From Lysobacter sp. Root76 (GTDB taxonomy: Bacteria; Pseudomonadota; Gammaproteobacteria; Xanthomonadales; Xanthomonadaceae), in NCBI RefSeq assembly GCF_001428685.1, contig NZ_LMIK01000006.1, positions 376,860 to 440,859 of the forward strand: a DNA stretch of 64,000 nt, read 5' to 3'. Positions within the stretch are counted from its first letter, which is position 1. Each line of letters starts with the position of its first letter. The translations under genes and the position numbers were made by a program. Shown piece after piece: positions 41,612 through 50,533 of this stretch. The notes under the pieces were generated by a model. The model did no database searches. It saw only the letters and a program-made list of their open reading frames with translations, and was not told the origin of the DNA.

Positions 41612-42445
41612 ATGCAACTGACCACCATCACCTCGCTGCTCGGCAACATCAGTGTCGTCGTCGCATTGGCCTTCATAGCCACCGCGCTGTGGGTCTGGGC
41701 CCGAACGCGCTCGACGCACGTGCTGGTCTATCGCCTGTGGCGCTGGTTTACCGACCGCCAGGAAGTGACTAACGCGCGCATCAAGGAGTTCTTGGACGAT
41801 CAGAACAGCTTGATGTCGTTTCGCTTCATGTCGGGACTGCATGCGCAAACAACCACGCATGCCCAGACACTCATTCGCACGATCGAGCGCCACGCATTAG
41901 ACGTTTCCGACATCCGACTGGCTGGGGCTTACATCAGCGTGGAGTCAACAGGATTCCGCGTCGCAAAGCTGCCCAAGCCGGTGTGGCAGACCGCCAAGCG
42001 GGCACTGATGACCGTGCTGCTGTCCGCGGCCATCCTGGCCTTCTTGGGGACCGCGGTGGACACGGCCCTGTTGCGGTTCAAGAGCAGTGGCACTTGGTTT
42101 GCCTTGACAGCGGATTCCGCCCGACGCCTGGAATTCAGTGCGCTGCCGTTGCGTCCAGAAGACTGCCAGGCAGCGTTGTCGGAGAAAACCGGGTTCAGTA
42201 CGCTAGAACGACAGCAGATCTGCGAGGCTTGGCGAGCGCCTACTACCAACGCGTTCCTAACCGAAACTGTTTCTACGCAACGACTGAGTTTCCTGCTGTT
42301 GGCGGGGCTGCTTCTGTTCTTGGCATGGCACCCGTTTAGTTCTTTGCGTCGATCCTTGGCCGCCGGACGCGTAGCCGCACAGTTGGCAAAACGCGATCGA
42401 CAGCCGGCCCTCGAGCTAGCCGAGCAAACAAGCGCCGCCGATTAG
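41612..42445 (+). CDS. DUF6216 family membrane protein
   Basis: The 277-residue protein resembles DUF6216: an N-terminal helix (VVVALAFIATALWVW), the segment VYRLWRWFTDRQEV...IKEFLDDQNSLMSFRFMSG, a central membrane helix with FLGTAVDTALLRFKSSGTWF, and a C-terminal helix (FLLLAGLLLFLAWHPF). No function is known. The ATG at 41612 begins just before the first helix; ATG at 41597 and TTG at 41573 are alternatives. It lies just right of the prophage. Confidence 0.72.
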   Translation: MQLTTITSLLGNISVVVALAFIATALWVWARTRSTHVLVYRLWRWFTDRQEVTNARIKEFLDDQNSLMSFRFMSGLHAQTTTHAQTLIRTIERHALDVSDIRLAGAYISVESTGFRVAKLPKPVWQTAKRALMTVLLSAAILAFLGTAVDTALLRFKSSGTWFALTADSARRLEFSALPLRPEDCQAALSEKTGFSTLERQQICEAWRAPTTNAFLTETVSTQRLSFLLLAGLLLFLAWHPFSSLRRSLAAGRVAAQLAKRDRQPALELAEQTSAAD

Positions 42446-42479
42446 CCCGACTTTTGGGGCGTCTGCCCTGCGAATTGCA

Positions 42480-42788
42480 CTAGAGGTCGTTCTTCGGAGG
42501 GTTGATCGCTCCTTCGAAGGCCCAACGCAAGGCCTCGGCGTCGACCATAGCGTGGTGGCGCAGTACCCTCGCCTGCGGTCGATTCTTGAAGTAGGCTTCG
42601 ACGCGCATCAGCACGTCGCCGAGGCGACCATCATGGATGTCCGCCCGGAAAAATTTGATGCACTCAGCCGGGACTTCATGCGCAACTCGCGGGGACAATC
42701 CCGTACAGATCCCGTGCATTCGGGACATAGTCGCGCAGATTCTGCCAGTGGGACCGCGAACTCCGCGAAGCTCAGCTTGGTATGGCAC
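42480..42788 (-). pseudogene. Possible exonuclease C-terminal fragment
   Basis: The 102-residue frame ends with LRHHAMVDAEALRWAFEGA, which resembles the Exo III motif (H-x(4)-D) of DEDDh exonucleases, but the Exo I and Exo II motifs are missing. It may be a truncated gene or a chance frame. No other gene was seen on this strand here. Confidence 0.3.
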
Positions 42789-42858
42789 ACACGTGAACCT
42801 CGGCTACAGCGAAGACTCTGTACTCACACTCAAGCCTCATCGTGGATACCATGACCGT

Positions 42859-43107
42859 ATGAGCGACGACACAGTATTTATTGGCTATAGCGGCGGTCTC
42901 TTCGCCACGGTCATGGGCGGCAAAGAAATCTGGAGTGCTCGAACTCCGCAGGAATTAATTGCGAAGCTTGATGCCGACGGCATTGCACGGTCTCGACTGG
43001 AACTGATCGAAATCGATCGTCTTAGCTGTCCGGATCACGCGCTAAACCCGAAGGATGCCGAAGCTTTCCGGACGATTCTTGGTGAAACAAAGAAGAAGGA
43101 TGGCTAG
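42859..43107 (+). CDS. Small hypothetical protein
   Basis: The 82-residue frame encodes an acidic soluble protein with FIGYSGGLFATVMGGKEIWSA and a C-terminal region (DHALNPKDAEAFRTILGETKKKDG). No family is recognised. It ends 16 bp from the convergent KfrA-like gene. The start is uncertain because no good RBS was seen. Confidence 0.5.
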   Translation: MSDDTVFIGYSGGLFATVMGGKEIWSARTPQELIAKLDADGIARSRLELIEIDRLSCPDHALNPKDAEAFRTILGETKKKDG

Positions 43108-43123
43108 ACCGGGGCTTGAAAAA

Positions 43124-44077
43124 TTAGCTCTCGACTGAAGATTTAGTGTGCTTGCGCGGCACACGAACGGTCCGATTGCCACTGGATTTCTGCGGTTTCG
43201 GCTGGGTATCGCTCCCGCGCATCACCGCTTCCAAGGCCGCAGGTAGATCCTGAAGTTTGGCCAATTGCTTCTCAAGCACATCGGCCCGAGCACGCTCGAT
43301 GCCGGCGCTCCGGCCAGCCTCATCGGCCGTAGCCTTCGCTTGTTCGGCGGTCTGCAGGAGCGCTTTCTCGCTAGCTGCATGCGCCTTAACCATTGCCGCA
43401 ACGCGAGCCTGCAGCTCCTTGGCCTCCTGGCGAGCTCGGTCAACTTCTGCGTGAGCGCGATCCTCAACCATCCGGATATGCTGCCTCAGATTTTCCCGCT
43501 CGATGGTGGACGACTCCTGCAACTCCTGGAGACGGGCGTCGGCCGCCTTGCGTACAGCATCGGCGTCAGCAACCTGTGCGAGAGCGGTATCCCGTTGCCT
43601 GGATGCTTCCTGGAATTGTCCCTCAAGCTGCTTGACGAGGCGTTGGAGCTCCGTCGCCTGGGTTAAGGCCAACCGCTCGGCGTGGGCAGCCGCTTCAACC
43701 TTGTCACGCAATGCGCCGGCTTCGCTGGCGAACTCCTGATGCGCTCGGTGCACCGCGTCCTGCTCAGCCTGAAAGGCAGCGCGATCCGCAGAAAGTGCCT
43801 CCAAGACAACTGCTCGAGCGTGTTCAAGCGCCATCGCCCACCACTCTCCTGCCAGGACGGTGATCGCTTCTGGCGCCTCCCGGACTGCGAGCCGCCGTTC
43901 CTGGGCTTGAAGTCGTTCGCCTAGTCCTTGCCACCAGGTTTCCAGCCAGCGCGTGACCGTGTTTGGCGACCCGGTGCCCAAGTGGGCACGAATGCGCTCA
44001 ACGGTCGGCCGTTCGCCGGCCGCGACCAAGGCGTCGGCCGCGATGTGGACGTCGGATTCGCTGATACCTCGGGCCAT
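43124..44077 (-). CDS. KfrA-like DNA-binding coiled-coil protein
   Basis: The 317-residue protein has an N-terminal KfrA-type DNA-binding domain (VHIAADALVAAGERPTVERIRAHLGTGSPNTVTRWL), followed by a long coiled coil (about residues 80-285) rich in Ala, Glu, Gln and Arg, and a basic tail. KfrA proteins bind their own promoter and can form filaments on plasmids. It is divergent from a tyrosine recombinase, with dyads between them, so it may control the recombinase. Confidence 0.85.
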   Translation of the reverse strand: MARGISESDVHIAADALVAAGERPTVERIRAHLGTGSPNTVTRWLETWWQGLGERLQAQERRLAVREAPEAITVLAGEWWAMALEHARAVVLEALSADRAAFQAEQDAVHRAHQEFASEAGALRDKVEAAAHAERLALTQATELQRLVKQLEGQFQEASRQRDTALAQVADADAVRKAADARLQELQESSTIERENLRQHIRMVEDRAHAEVDRARQEAKELQARVAAMVKAHAASEKALLQTAEQAKATADEAGRSAGIERARADVLEKQLAKLQDLPAALEAVMRGSDTQPKPQKSSGNRTVRVPRKHTKSSVES

Positions 44078-44113
44078 GGAAGTGCTCCTACACGGGCGCC
44101 CTGCTCTGCTGAT

Positions 44114-44174
44114 TTATACTCACGATAAGTGATGATTATCGTGGGTATAAGCTCTATTTCGTAGTATACACTAC
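44114..44174. promoter_or_regulatory. Dyads between the KfrA-like and recombinase genes
   Basis: TTATACTCACGATAA (44114-44128) and TTATCGTGGGTATAA (44136-44150) form 15-bp arms with one mismatch and a 7-bp spacer. A second near-palindrome, GTAGTATACACTAC, is at 44161-44174, just before the recombinase start. They are candidate binding sites for the KfrA-like protein or core sites for the recombinase. Confidence 0.75.
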
Positions 44175-44179
44175 ATAAT

Positions 44180-45265
44180 ATGAAAGATAATTCCACAAAT
44201 CTTGCCCTCGCCCAAGCCGCGAACAGCCTGGTGCTGCCCGCCCAGTTGGCCCAGCAGGCGGCCGAGGCGGTACGGGAACTCTTGGCCGAAGCCGCCGCGG
44301 CCAACACCACCCGCAGCTACGCCAGCGCGCTACGCTACTGGGCGGGTTGGCATGCCGCACGCTACGGGGTCGACCTGATGCTGCCAGTGCCTGACGCCGT
44401 CGTCCTGCAGTTCGTGGTCGACCATGTGGTCCGGCGTAACGCCGACGGCGAGCTGACGTGGGAACTGCCACCGGAGGTTGACCAAGCCCTGGTGGCCGCC
44501 GGCCTGAAGGCCAAACCCGGTCCTTGGACTTTATCCACGGTCCGGCACCGGGTTGCGGTGTTGTCCACCGCGCACCGACTCAAGCAGCAGCCCAATCCCT
44601 GCGAGCAGCCAGCTATCCGCACCGTGCTCAGCCGTGCGGCCCGTGCTTCTGTCAAACGCGGCGAGCGACCACGCAAAAAGACCGCGATCACCTTGGCCGA
44701 GCTGGAAGCGATGCTGGCCACCTGCGACGACAGCCTGGAAGGACTGCGCGACCGTGCCCTGCTCTGCTTCGGATTCGGCAGCGGCGGACGCCGGCGCAGC
44801 GAGATCGCCGCCGCCGATATGCGTGACCTGCGGCGGATCGGCGCGCAGGGTTACCTCTACCGGCTCGAGCACAGCAAAACCCAGCAGGCCGGTGTCACCG
44901 CGTCCTCGACCCCGGACAAGCCGGTGCTTGATCGGGCCGCGTTGGCGCTGGAGGACTGGCTGACTGCGGCGGGAATCACCGATGGGGCCATCTTCCGGCG
45001 GCTGTGGAAGCAGCGCGTGGGCCCTGCCCTATCGCCGGCGGCCGTGGGCGAGATCGTGCAGCGGCGCGCCCGGCTGGCCGGGTTGGAGGGGGATTTTGGC
45101 GGACACAGCCTGCGCTCGGGGTTCGTCACCGAGGCGAGCCGTCAGGGCGTGTCGCTGCCGGCGATCATGCAGCTGACCGAGCACCGGGCGGTGTCGAGCG
45201 TCGTGGGGTATTTCCAAGCCGGCAATGCGCCGAACAACCCGGCGTCCCGGCTACTGGATAATTGA
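44180..45265 (+). CDS. Tyrosine site-specific recombinase
   Basis: The 361-residue protein has a SAM-like core-binding N-terminal domain (ANTTRSYASALRYWAGWH) and a catalytic domain with Arg in GGRRRSE (about residue 204), HSLR (His309, Arg312), TEHR (His335) and the nucleophile Tyr344 in VGYFQAG. It is therefore likely to be active. It could be the integrase of the 41-53 kb accessory block, but no matching attachment repeats were identified. Confidence 0.92.
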   Translation: MKDNSTNLALAQAANSLVLPAQLAQQAAEAVRELLAEAAAANTTRSYASALRYWAGWHAARYGVDLMLPVPDAVVLQFVVDHVVRRNADGELTWELPPEVDQALVAAGLKAKPGPWTLSTVRHRVAVLSTAHRLKQQPNPCEQPAIRTVLSRAARASVKRGERPRKKTAITLAELEAMLATCDDSLEGLRDRALLCFGFGSGGRRRSEIAAADMRDLRRIGAQGYLYRLEHSKTQQAGVTASSTPDKPVLDRAALALEDWLTAAGITDGAIFRRLWKQRVGPALSPAAVGEIVQRRARLAGLEGDFGGHSLRSGFVTEASRQGVSLPAIMQLTEHRAVSSVVGYFQAGNAPNNPASRLLDN

Positions 45266-45355
45266 CCCGTGTCGGGCGCCTGTCGGGCTGCTGTCGTGTT
45301 GCCGGGTCCTGCGCCTTCCTAGTCTGGGATCCCTACCCCACCGGAGTGACGCCCC

Positions 45356-46030
45356 ATGACCACCGCGACCCCGCCCCGCCTGCTGACCACAGCCGAAGTC
45401 GGCGCCTGCATCCGCCAGTTCCGCGAGCTGCGCCATTGGTCGCAAGAGCAACTGGCCGAGATCTCGGGCTTGAACGTGCGCACCGTCCAGCGGGTCGAAC
45501 AGGGCGACTCGGCCAGCTTCGACACCCGTCGCGCCCTGGCCCGCGCCTTCGACCTCAACGACATCGATGCGCTAAACAAACCCTTCTCGCTGCCCACGAC
45601 CGAGGAACTGCAGGCGGCGCAAGCGCAGTTCGAGCGCGACCACATCACCCTGGCGGTGGCGCCGCTGACCACGGGCCGTCAGCTGGCCAGCCTCATCGCC
45701 TCGTGCGAGATGGACCTGTCCGAGCCAGCCTTCGAGCTGCCGCGCGAGGCGGCGGCCGAGTTCGCTGCGCTGATCGACTACTACCGTGAGTACCGCGACT
45801 GCCACGACCTGTACTCGGAAACCGACAAGCTCGACATCTACGCCGAGCTGCAGCAGCACATCGACGCGCTGCGGGTATTGGGAGTGTCGCTGTGCCACGG
45901 CCAGCGCAAGGTCGCCATCCGGATGGGCTCGGGCGCGCCGATGGACGCCACCGTCCTGTACGTCGTGGCATTCCACCTCGGCCACGAGCCGACCGAGATT
46001 GCGACCCCTAAGGCGGCGCGCATCGGCTAA
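45356..46030 (+). CDS. XRE-family regulator
   Basis: The 224-residue protein has an N-terminal Cro/C1-type helix-turn-helix (WSQEQLAEISGLNVRTVQRVEQG, residues about 28-50) and a longer C-terminal region with YREYRDCHDLYSETDKLDIY that is not recognised. It is convergent with the papain-like hydrolase gene, 4 bp apart. Confidence 0.85.
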   Translation: MTTATPPRLLTTAEVGACIRQFRELRHWSQEQLAEISGLNVRTVQRVEQGDSASFDTRRALARAFDLNDIDALNKPFSLPTTEELQAAQAQFERDHITLAVAPLTTGRQLASLIASCEMDLSEPAFELPREAAAEFAALIDYYREYRDCHDLYSETDKLDIYAELQQHIDALRVLGVSLCHGQRKVAIRMGSGAPMDATVLYVVAFHLGHEPTEIATPKAARIG

Positions 46031-46034
46031 GTGC

Positions 46035-47039
46035 TCACGTGCCTGCCCGATCCCCATACACCGAGACAAGCATGTGCGCGGTCTTGACCCGGCGCTCGTG
46101 GTTGAAGCAAAGGGTCGCGTACAGATCGCGATTGAGTCGGAAGGTCTCGAGCGGCTTCATTTCCAGCAGCGCCGCACAAGCATCAAGGTTCACTTGCCAA
46201 TGTGCGAACGCATTGGCCGCATCGTCCTCAAGGGTGGTGCGACAGTACTCCAGCAGTTCGTCCTTCTGCGCCGTGGACTGATAGAAGCGCACCATTTCCA
46301 CCGGATCATAGCGATACGGATGGCGTGCCATTTCCACTTTCCAGTAATCCAGAAATCCGGAGGCACGATGGGCCTCGGCGATCGCGGCATCGAAGGAAGG
46401 GTTGGCCAGCAGGAAGGGGTAAATATCATTCAACACCCGAATCACAGGCAAAATCGCCCGCACCCGCTCCAGTAGGTCATTCGTGACCTCCCGCATGCCC
46501 TTGACGCTGTCGCCCGCCTCGAGTTCGGCCTTCTCCTCCGCGGTGACGTGTAGCACGACGTCAGGGATGCTCTGGAGCCGGTCCGAGCGTTGGAGGTCGG
46601 CGGGCGTCGTGTAGTCCGGATTGTCCGTCAGGGGAAAGCCTGCATTGGCGTACGCGCGCGCGACAAGGCGGGAACAGAACTGCGCCGCGCTGCTTTTCCG
46701 CTCCGGCTTGAACGGAGAGCGCATGGCATCGAGGGTTGCGTAGGGTGCGCCCGTCTCCGAGCGAACGTAATCAACGATTTGATTGATCGTCTTCGGGTCA
46801 ATCGTCGCCTTCGGGCGGTAGGCGTAGATGGCACAGTCGTCGTCGTAGGTCTGCCGTTGGAGATTGCGCGCGTGCACGCCTTCGCCCGTCGAATCCATCA
46901 CCGATCCGTTGGCGACGTAGAGCATCGCGTGAGATATATCGCTCTTGGTGAATGTCCGGATCGCCTTGCTTTGGGGGTGGGTGGACGTCGTCAGCAGAAT
47001 GTCGCCCTTGCGAAGTTTGGAAAAGTCGATGCGTTTCAT
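46035..47039 (-). CDS. Permuted papain-like cysteine hydrolase (YiiX/C92-like)
   Basis: The 334-residue protein has the N-terminal core of the NlpC/P60-related YiiX family: LRKGDILLTTS, the His site in SDISHAMLYVANG and the Cys site in AAQFCSRLVARAYANAGF. The C-terminal 150 residues are an unrecognised helical domain. The substrate may be a lipid or peptide amide. No RBS precedes the ATG, but a short open frame ends 3 bp upstream, so translation may be coupled. Confidence 0.75.
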   Translation of the reverse strand: MKRIDFSKLRKGDILLTTSTHPQSKAIRTFTKSDISHAMLYVANGSVMDSTGEGVHARNLQRQTYDDDCAIYAYRPKATIDPKTINQIVDYVRSETGAPYATLDAMRSPFKPERKSSAAQFCSRLVARAYANAGFPLTDNPDYTTPADLQRSDRLQSIPDVVLHVTAEEKAELEAGDSVKGMREVTNDLLERVRAILPVIRVLNDIYPFLLANPSFDAAIAEAHRASGFLDYWKVEMARHPYRYDPVEMVRFYQSTAQKDELLEYCRTTLEDDAANAFAHWQVNLDACAALLEMKPLETFRLNRDLYATLCFNHERRVKTAHMLVSVYGDRAGT

Positions 47040-47042
47040 GAG

Positions 47043-47177
47043 TTAGCGCGGCTGATAAAATTCGTACTGTTCTTCCGAGGCTGTGGGCAGGTAGTCGGCC
47101 CGCGGCCTTGAATATCGTGCCGTCCCGTCCACCCAGACGCGATCAATGTACTTCAAGAACCTCCACCCCACGCTCAC
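47043..47177 (-). CDS. Possible 44-residue peptide upstream of the hydrolase
   Basis: A GTG-initiated frame encodes a segment with WRFLKYIDRVWVDGTARYSR and YLPTASEEQYEFYQPR and stops 3 bp before the hydrolase start. It could be a leader peptide, a gene remnant, or chance. The lack of an RBS for the hydrolase is the main reason to consider it. Confidence 0.3.
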   Translation of the reverse strand: MSVGWRFLKYIDRVWVDGTARYSRPRADYLPTASEEQYEFYQPR

Positions 47178-47330
47178 CGAAGGCCACAGCGCCGTCGCCG
47201 GCCAGCGTCAACGTCGTCGCCTATGTGGCTTTTCCAACTGATGCTGGCCCGTTCCGACGAATTGGCGGCGCCGATCGGCACCGAGTGAGAGTCCTCTCGG
47301 CCTTATCCGACGCACGGCCCCGCTCCGACC

Positions 47331-50300
47331 CTACTCACCGGGATCCGCTCCACCATCTAGGCGACTGCGTACCAGTGCGTCGAGCTTGCCCAGCCGAACG
47401 AACTGCGTCAGCACCGGACGCGGCACTCGGCGCATGAACGGGAAGATGCGCGGGCACACGTACAAGTCCTCGATTCGCTGCTCGACGGCAGCACTTGCGG
47501 GCCACTTCAATAGCTCAAGCAGTCGCGTCGCGTGAGTTTCCAAGAACGCGTGTCGCCGCGCGATCTTCGCCAACTGGCCCGTCGCCGGGGTCTTGCCGAA
47601 GACGTCTTCGCGAAGACGCCGCATGTCCTTGATGCAAAACGCCGGCTTGTTGTACTTGCACTCGACCATGAACCACCAGTTGTCCTCCGGACGGTAGGCC
47701 AGCACGTCGAAATCGCCGACATCCTCGAAGCCTTCTTTCCGGAACCGCCGGTGGAAATCGACGCCGTGCTCGACGTACGTCAGATGCCGGCCAAACACTT
47801 CGACGGCGCGTAGTTCCAGATCCTGTTCAATGTGCGCCTTGATCGAGCCAGCGACGTCCTCGATCTGGGGATACCCAAAGTCGGCAGGCGGGTAGCCGTC
47901 CGAGAACGTGCCATTCCAGATGCCGAAGGCGCGATGCGCCGCGGCCGCGCCCCACAACAGCCGGTCCTGCCCGACCCGCAGTACGGGGCGAATGCCGTAG
48001 CGGTGCACGCGCTTGCGGTGCTCCCAGATCGGCACATCGTCCGTTTCCTTGTCTTGACCGGCGAGCAAGCACACACGGCCCGGGTCCAGCGTCACAAAGT
48101 CCAACGCCGCTTCCACCTCGGCCGGCGGCACCTGAAGCGGCACGTGCGCGACGAGGGTGGCTAGCACGTCCGCTCTGGACCCCTCGTACGACCATGCCAG
48201 TGGCACCGCCCCTTGCTTGGCGCTCACCCACCGACCCAGCACCGCCAACACGGGCAGCAGGGTGGCCATGGAGAAGCCAACACTGTTTACGAAGGCGGCA
48301 TCAAGCCGTTGCCGCTGCGCCTCGTCCATTGCCGCGACGAGATCTTGGTCATCGCCGCGCGCCAGCAGCTCGTTCGCAGCTTCTTGTTGGTATGCCTGGT
48401 CATCGTCACCTTCGTAGAAGACTTCGGGGATGAATTCGCTATCCACGTCGACGCCGCCGACTTCCAGTTCGTTATGCAGGGTGTCGCTTGCCCCATACAG
48501 CACCAGCAACCAATCCGCCTGCGCTACCAAGGCTTGCCACTCATCAACGGTGGGCACCCTGCTCCCCGATACGCCCCGGCTATACGCAAGCTCTAGCAGG
48601 TAGCGAACATTCCGCGTCGTCCGGATGAACTCTTCGTGCGCCTTGGCCTGTTGCTCGGTGCGATCGAAGTCGACTTCGTGCGTCAGGCTCATGCGAAGCC
48701 GCGTGCTCTCGCGGTCGTACTCGGCGACCAGATGATCGAACTGCTCGACCGCAAGGCGAACGAAGGCCTGCCGATCAAACTTGCGGACGTGCTCGTGCAC
48801 CAACGTCCGATAGCGATCGCGAATCTTGTCGATCACCGCTTTGGCCGGCTTGAGTTCATAGCGACCCGGTGAGATGCCTTCGGCTTGGAACTCCATTGCC
48901 AGATCGCGCCGCGCCAGCTTGAAATGCTCCAGATCGGCCGAAATCGGATTGGGGTGATCGGGTACATCGACCGTTCGCTCCCGGTGCGAGAGGGTGAAGC
49001 GCGGCGTTCGGTCCGCCGTGGCCGCCAACCCTCGCAGCACCTGCTCGTCCAGCGGCATTGCCATCACGGCGCATGCGCCCCGGAGCCACTCGCTGGCGCA
49101 GAAGGTCTCGAACCGGGCATCCGAGGCATCCTCCAGGTCCGCGGCGACCTGAGACAAGTCGACCTCGACTTCCAGCACCAGCGAGTCGGCGTTGCGTTCG
49201 CGGATCTTCCACGCGGTAAGTAGCGGCCCGGCCGAGCGCTCGCCGCCGCTCTCATCTGGCAAGTGGTCCAGGTTGGCGCGGCAATGGGTCACAACTCGCT
49301 GGTGCACGAACAGGTTCGCGGGGAACAACTCCGCTCGCTCATTCCACGCGTCCGCCACGCAGTGGATGAACAACTCCAACAAACTGCCGTGCCGCACCTC
49401 CAGGTCTTGCGCGTTGACATCGAGCATGAAGTGCAAAGTGGGCTCGACCCCGTCGGCGCACCACGACAGCCACGGGCGGCCGCGATGGGTCAGCTGGTGC
49501 AAGGTCTTGTCGGTGGGCTTCACCGACCACGTGGTGGGGTCGTCATCAGGAAGCCGGCGCGGCGCCGAGGCCCAGAATTTTCGCAATTCTTCAAACCGAT
49601 AATTGGACCCACTGTGCGGGTCGAGCATAATCATGGTCGGGCGGATCGCGCCGCCGATGAGCACGCCGTGTGAGTGTCGAAACGCGGCGAAGTGATCCAT
49701 GGGACCGGTGAACGGAGAGGCCGACTCCTCATTGGCATCGACGAAGGCGAAGTAGTCGTCAAAATCTTGCGGTCGCTCGACCGACTCCACGATCGACACC
49801 AAGTCCACGAGGAACAAAGTCCTGATATTGGACGCATGCGGGAGCGCGACGGAGGCGCCGCCAGCGATGGGCGCGACGATGACCGCGAGCACGCGCACCG
49901 CATCTGGCGAGCGCCCCTGAAGCGGCATGTGCAGGATCTGGCTGGTGGCCAGGTCCTGCGCCACCAAGCCGTCATCTTCCTCGATCAAGGCGCGAAGCCG
50001 CTGCTCGGCAGCAAGCAAGTCTTTCGTGCGCCGGACATCCACCAGGACCACCACCCACAGGGCTTTTCGCGTGCTGAGCAACGCACCGACCTGCAGATCG
50101 GCCAGCTTCGGGTGGCGAAGCGACACGCGCAATGGGCCAGGGATGATGTCAGCCGGTCGAAAGCGCGCTTCGAGGAAGCGGGCGGTTTGTATCGCTGTGT
50201 CTCGCTCCAACTGTCCGCTGGACCGGCCGTCGCGCTCTTCCCAGTGCTGGATCACCACGGCGCACAAACATCGCGGGCTGAGCGGGAAGCGCTTGCCGTC

Positions 50301-50339
50301 CAACTCGAACCAGGCGAAGGGCAGCAGCGTACCCGTCAT
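47331..50339 (-). CDS. Large protein with C-terminal PD-(D/E)xK nuclease motif
   Basis: The 1002-residue protein is not recognised as a named family. Residues 1-500 look mixed alpha/beta, with no P-loop, membrane helix or signal peptide seen. Residues 500-700 are charged and helical (RYRTLVHEHVRKFDRQAFVRLAVEQFDHL). Near the C-terminus, GDFDVLAYRP (Asp878) is followed by WWFMVECKYNKPAF (Glu893, Lys895), the D-x14-E-x-K pattern of the restriction endonuclease fold. It stands alone in an accessory region between the papain-like hydrolase and an SDR gene. A role in nucleic acid defence is plausible but unproven. Confidence 0.8.
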   Translation of the reverse strand: MTGTLLPFAWFELDGKRFPLSPRCLCAVVIQHWEERDGRSSGQLERDTAIQTARFLEARFRPADIIPGPLRVSLRHPKLADLQVGALLSTRKALWVVVLVDVRRTKDLLAAEQRLRALIEEDDGLVAQDLATSQILHMPLQGRSPDAVRVLAVIVAPIAGGASVALPHASNIRTLFLVDLVSIVESVERPQDFDDYFAFVDANEESASPFTGPMDHFAAFRHSHGVLIGGAIRPTMIMLDPHSGSNYRFEELRKFWASAPRRLPDDDPTTWSVKPTDKTLHQLTHRGRPWLSWCADGVEPTLHFMLDVNAQDLEVRHGSLLELFIHCVADAWNERAELFPANLFVHQRVVTHCRANLDHLPDESGGERSAGPLLTAWKIRERNADSLVLEVEVDLSQVAADLEDASDARFETFCASEWLRGACAVMAMPLDEQVLRGLAATADRTPRFTLSHRERTVDVPDHPNPISADLEHFKLARRDLAMEFQAEGISPGRYELKPAKAVIDKIRDRYRTLVHEHVRKFDRQAFVRLAVEQFDHLVAEYDRESTRLRMSLTHEVDFDRTEQQAKAHEEFIRTTRNVRYLLELAYSRGVSGSRVPTVDEWQALVAQADWLLVLYGASDTLHNELEVGGVDVDSEFIPEVFYEGDDDQAYQQEAANELLARGDDQDLVAAMDEAQRQRLDAAFVNSVGFSMATLLPVLAVLGRWVSAKQGAVPLAWSYEGSRADVLATLVAHVPLQVPPAEVEAALDFVTLDPGRVCLLAGQDKETDDVPIWEHRKRVHRYGIRPVLRVGQDRLLWGAAAAHRAFGIWNGTFSDGYPPADFGYPQIEDVAGSIKAHIEQDLELRAVEVFGRHLTYVEHGVDFHRRFRKEGFEDVGDFDVLAYRPEDNWWFMVECKYNKPAFCIKDMRRLREDVFGKTPATGQLAKIARRHAFLETHATRLLELLKWPASAAVEQRIEDLYVCPRIFPFMRRVPRPVLTQFVRLGKLDALVRSRLDGGADPGE

Positions 50340-50533
50340 GAACTTGGTAGTGAACGTAGCAGCGTCCAGCGGCGGGATGGCACCGGGGCGAGCGATGAGC
50401 GCCGGACTTACGGCCAGGGGGATGTGCCCAAGCCCCCAAGGCAGCGGCGACGAGCGCCGCTGCCAGGAGCAATCCGAGGACCGGCACCCAATGACGCAGC
50501 CGCCTTCCGGACCGGACCCGTCGTGCCAGCGCG

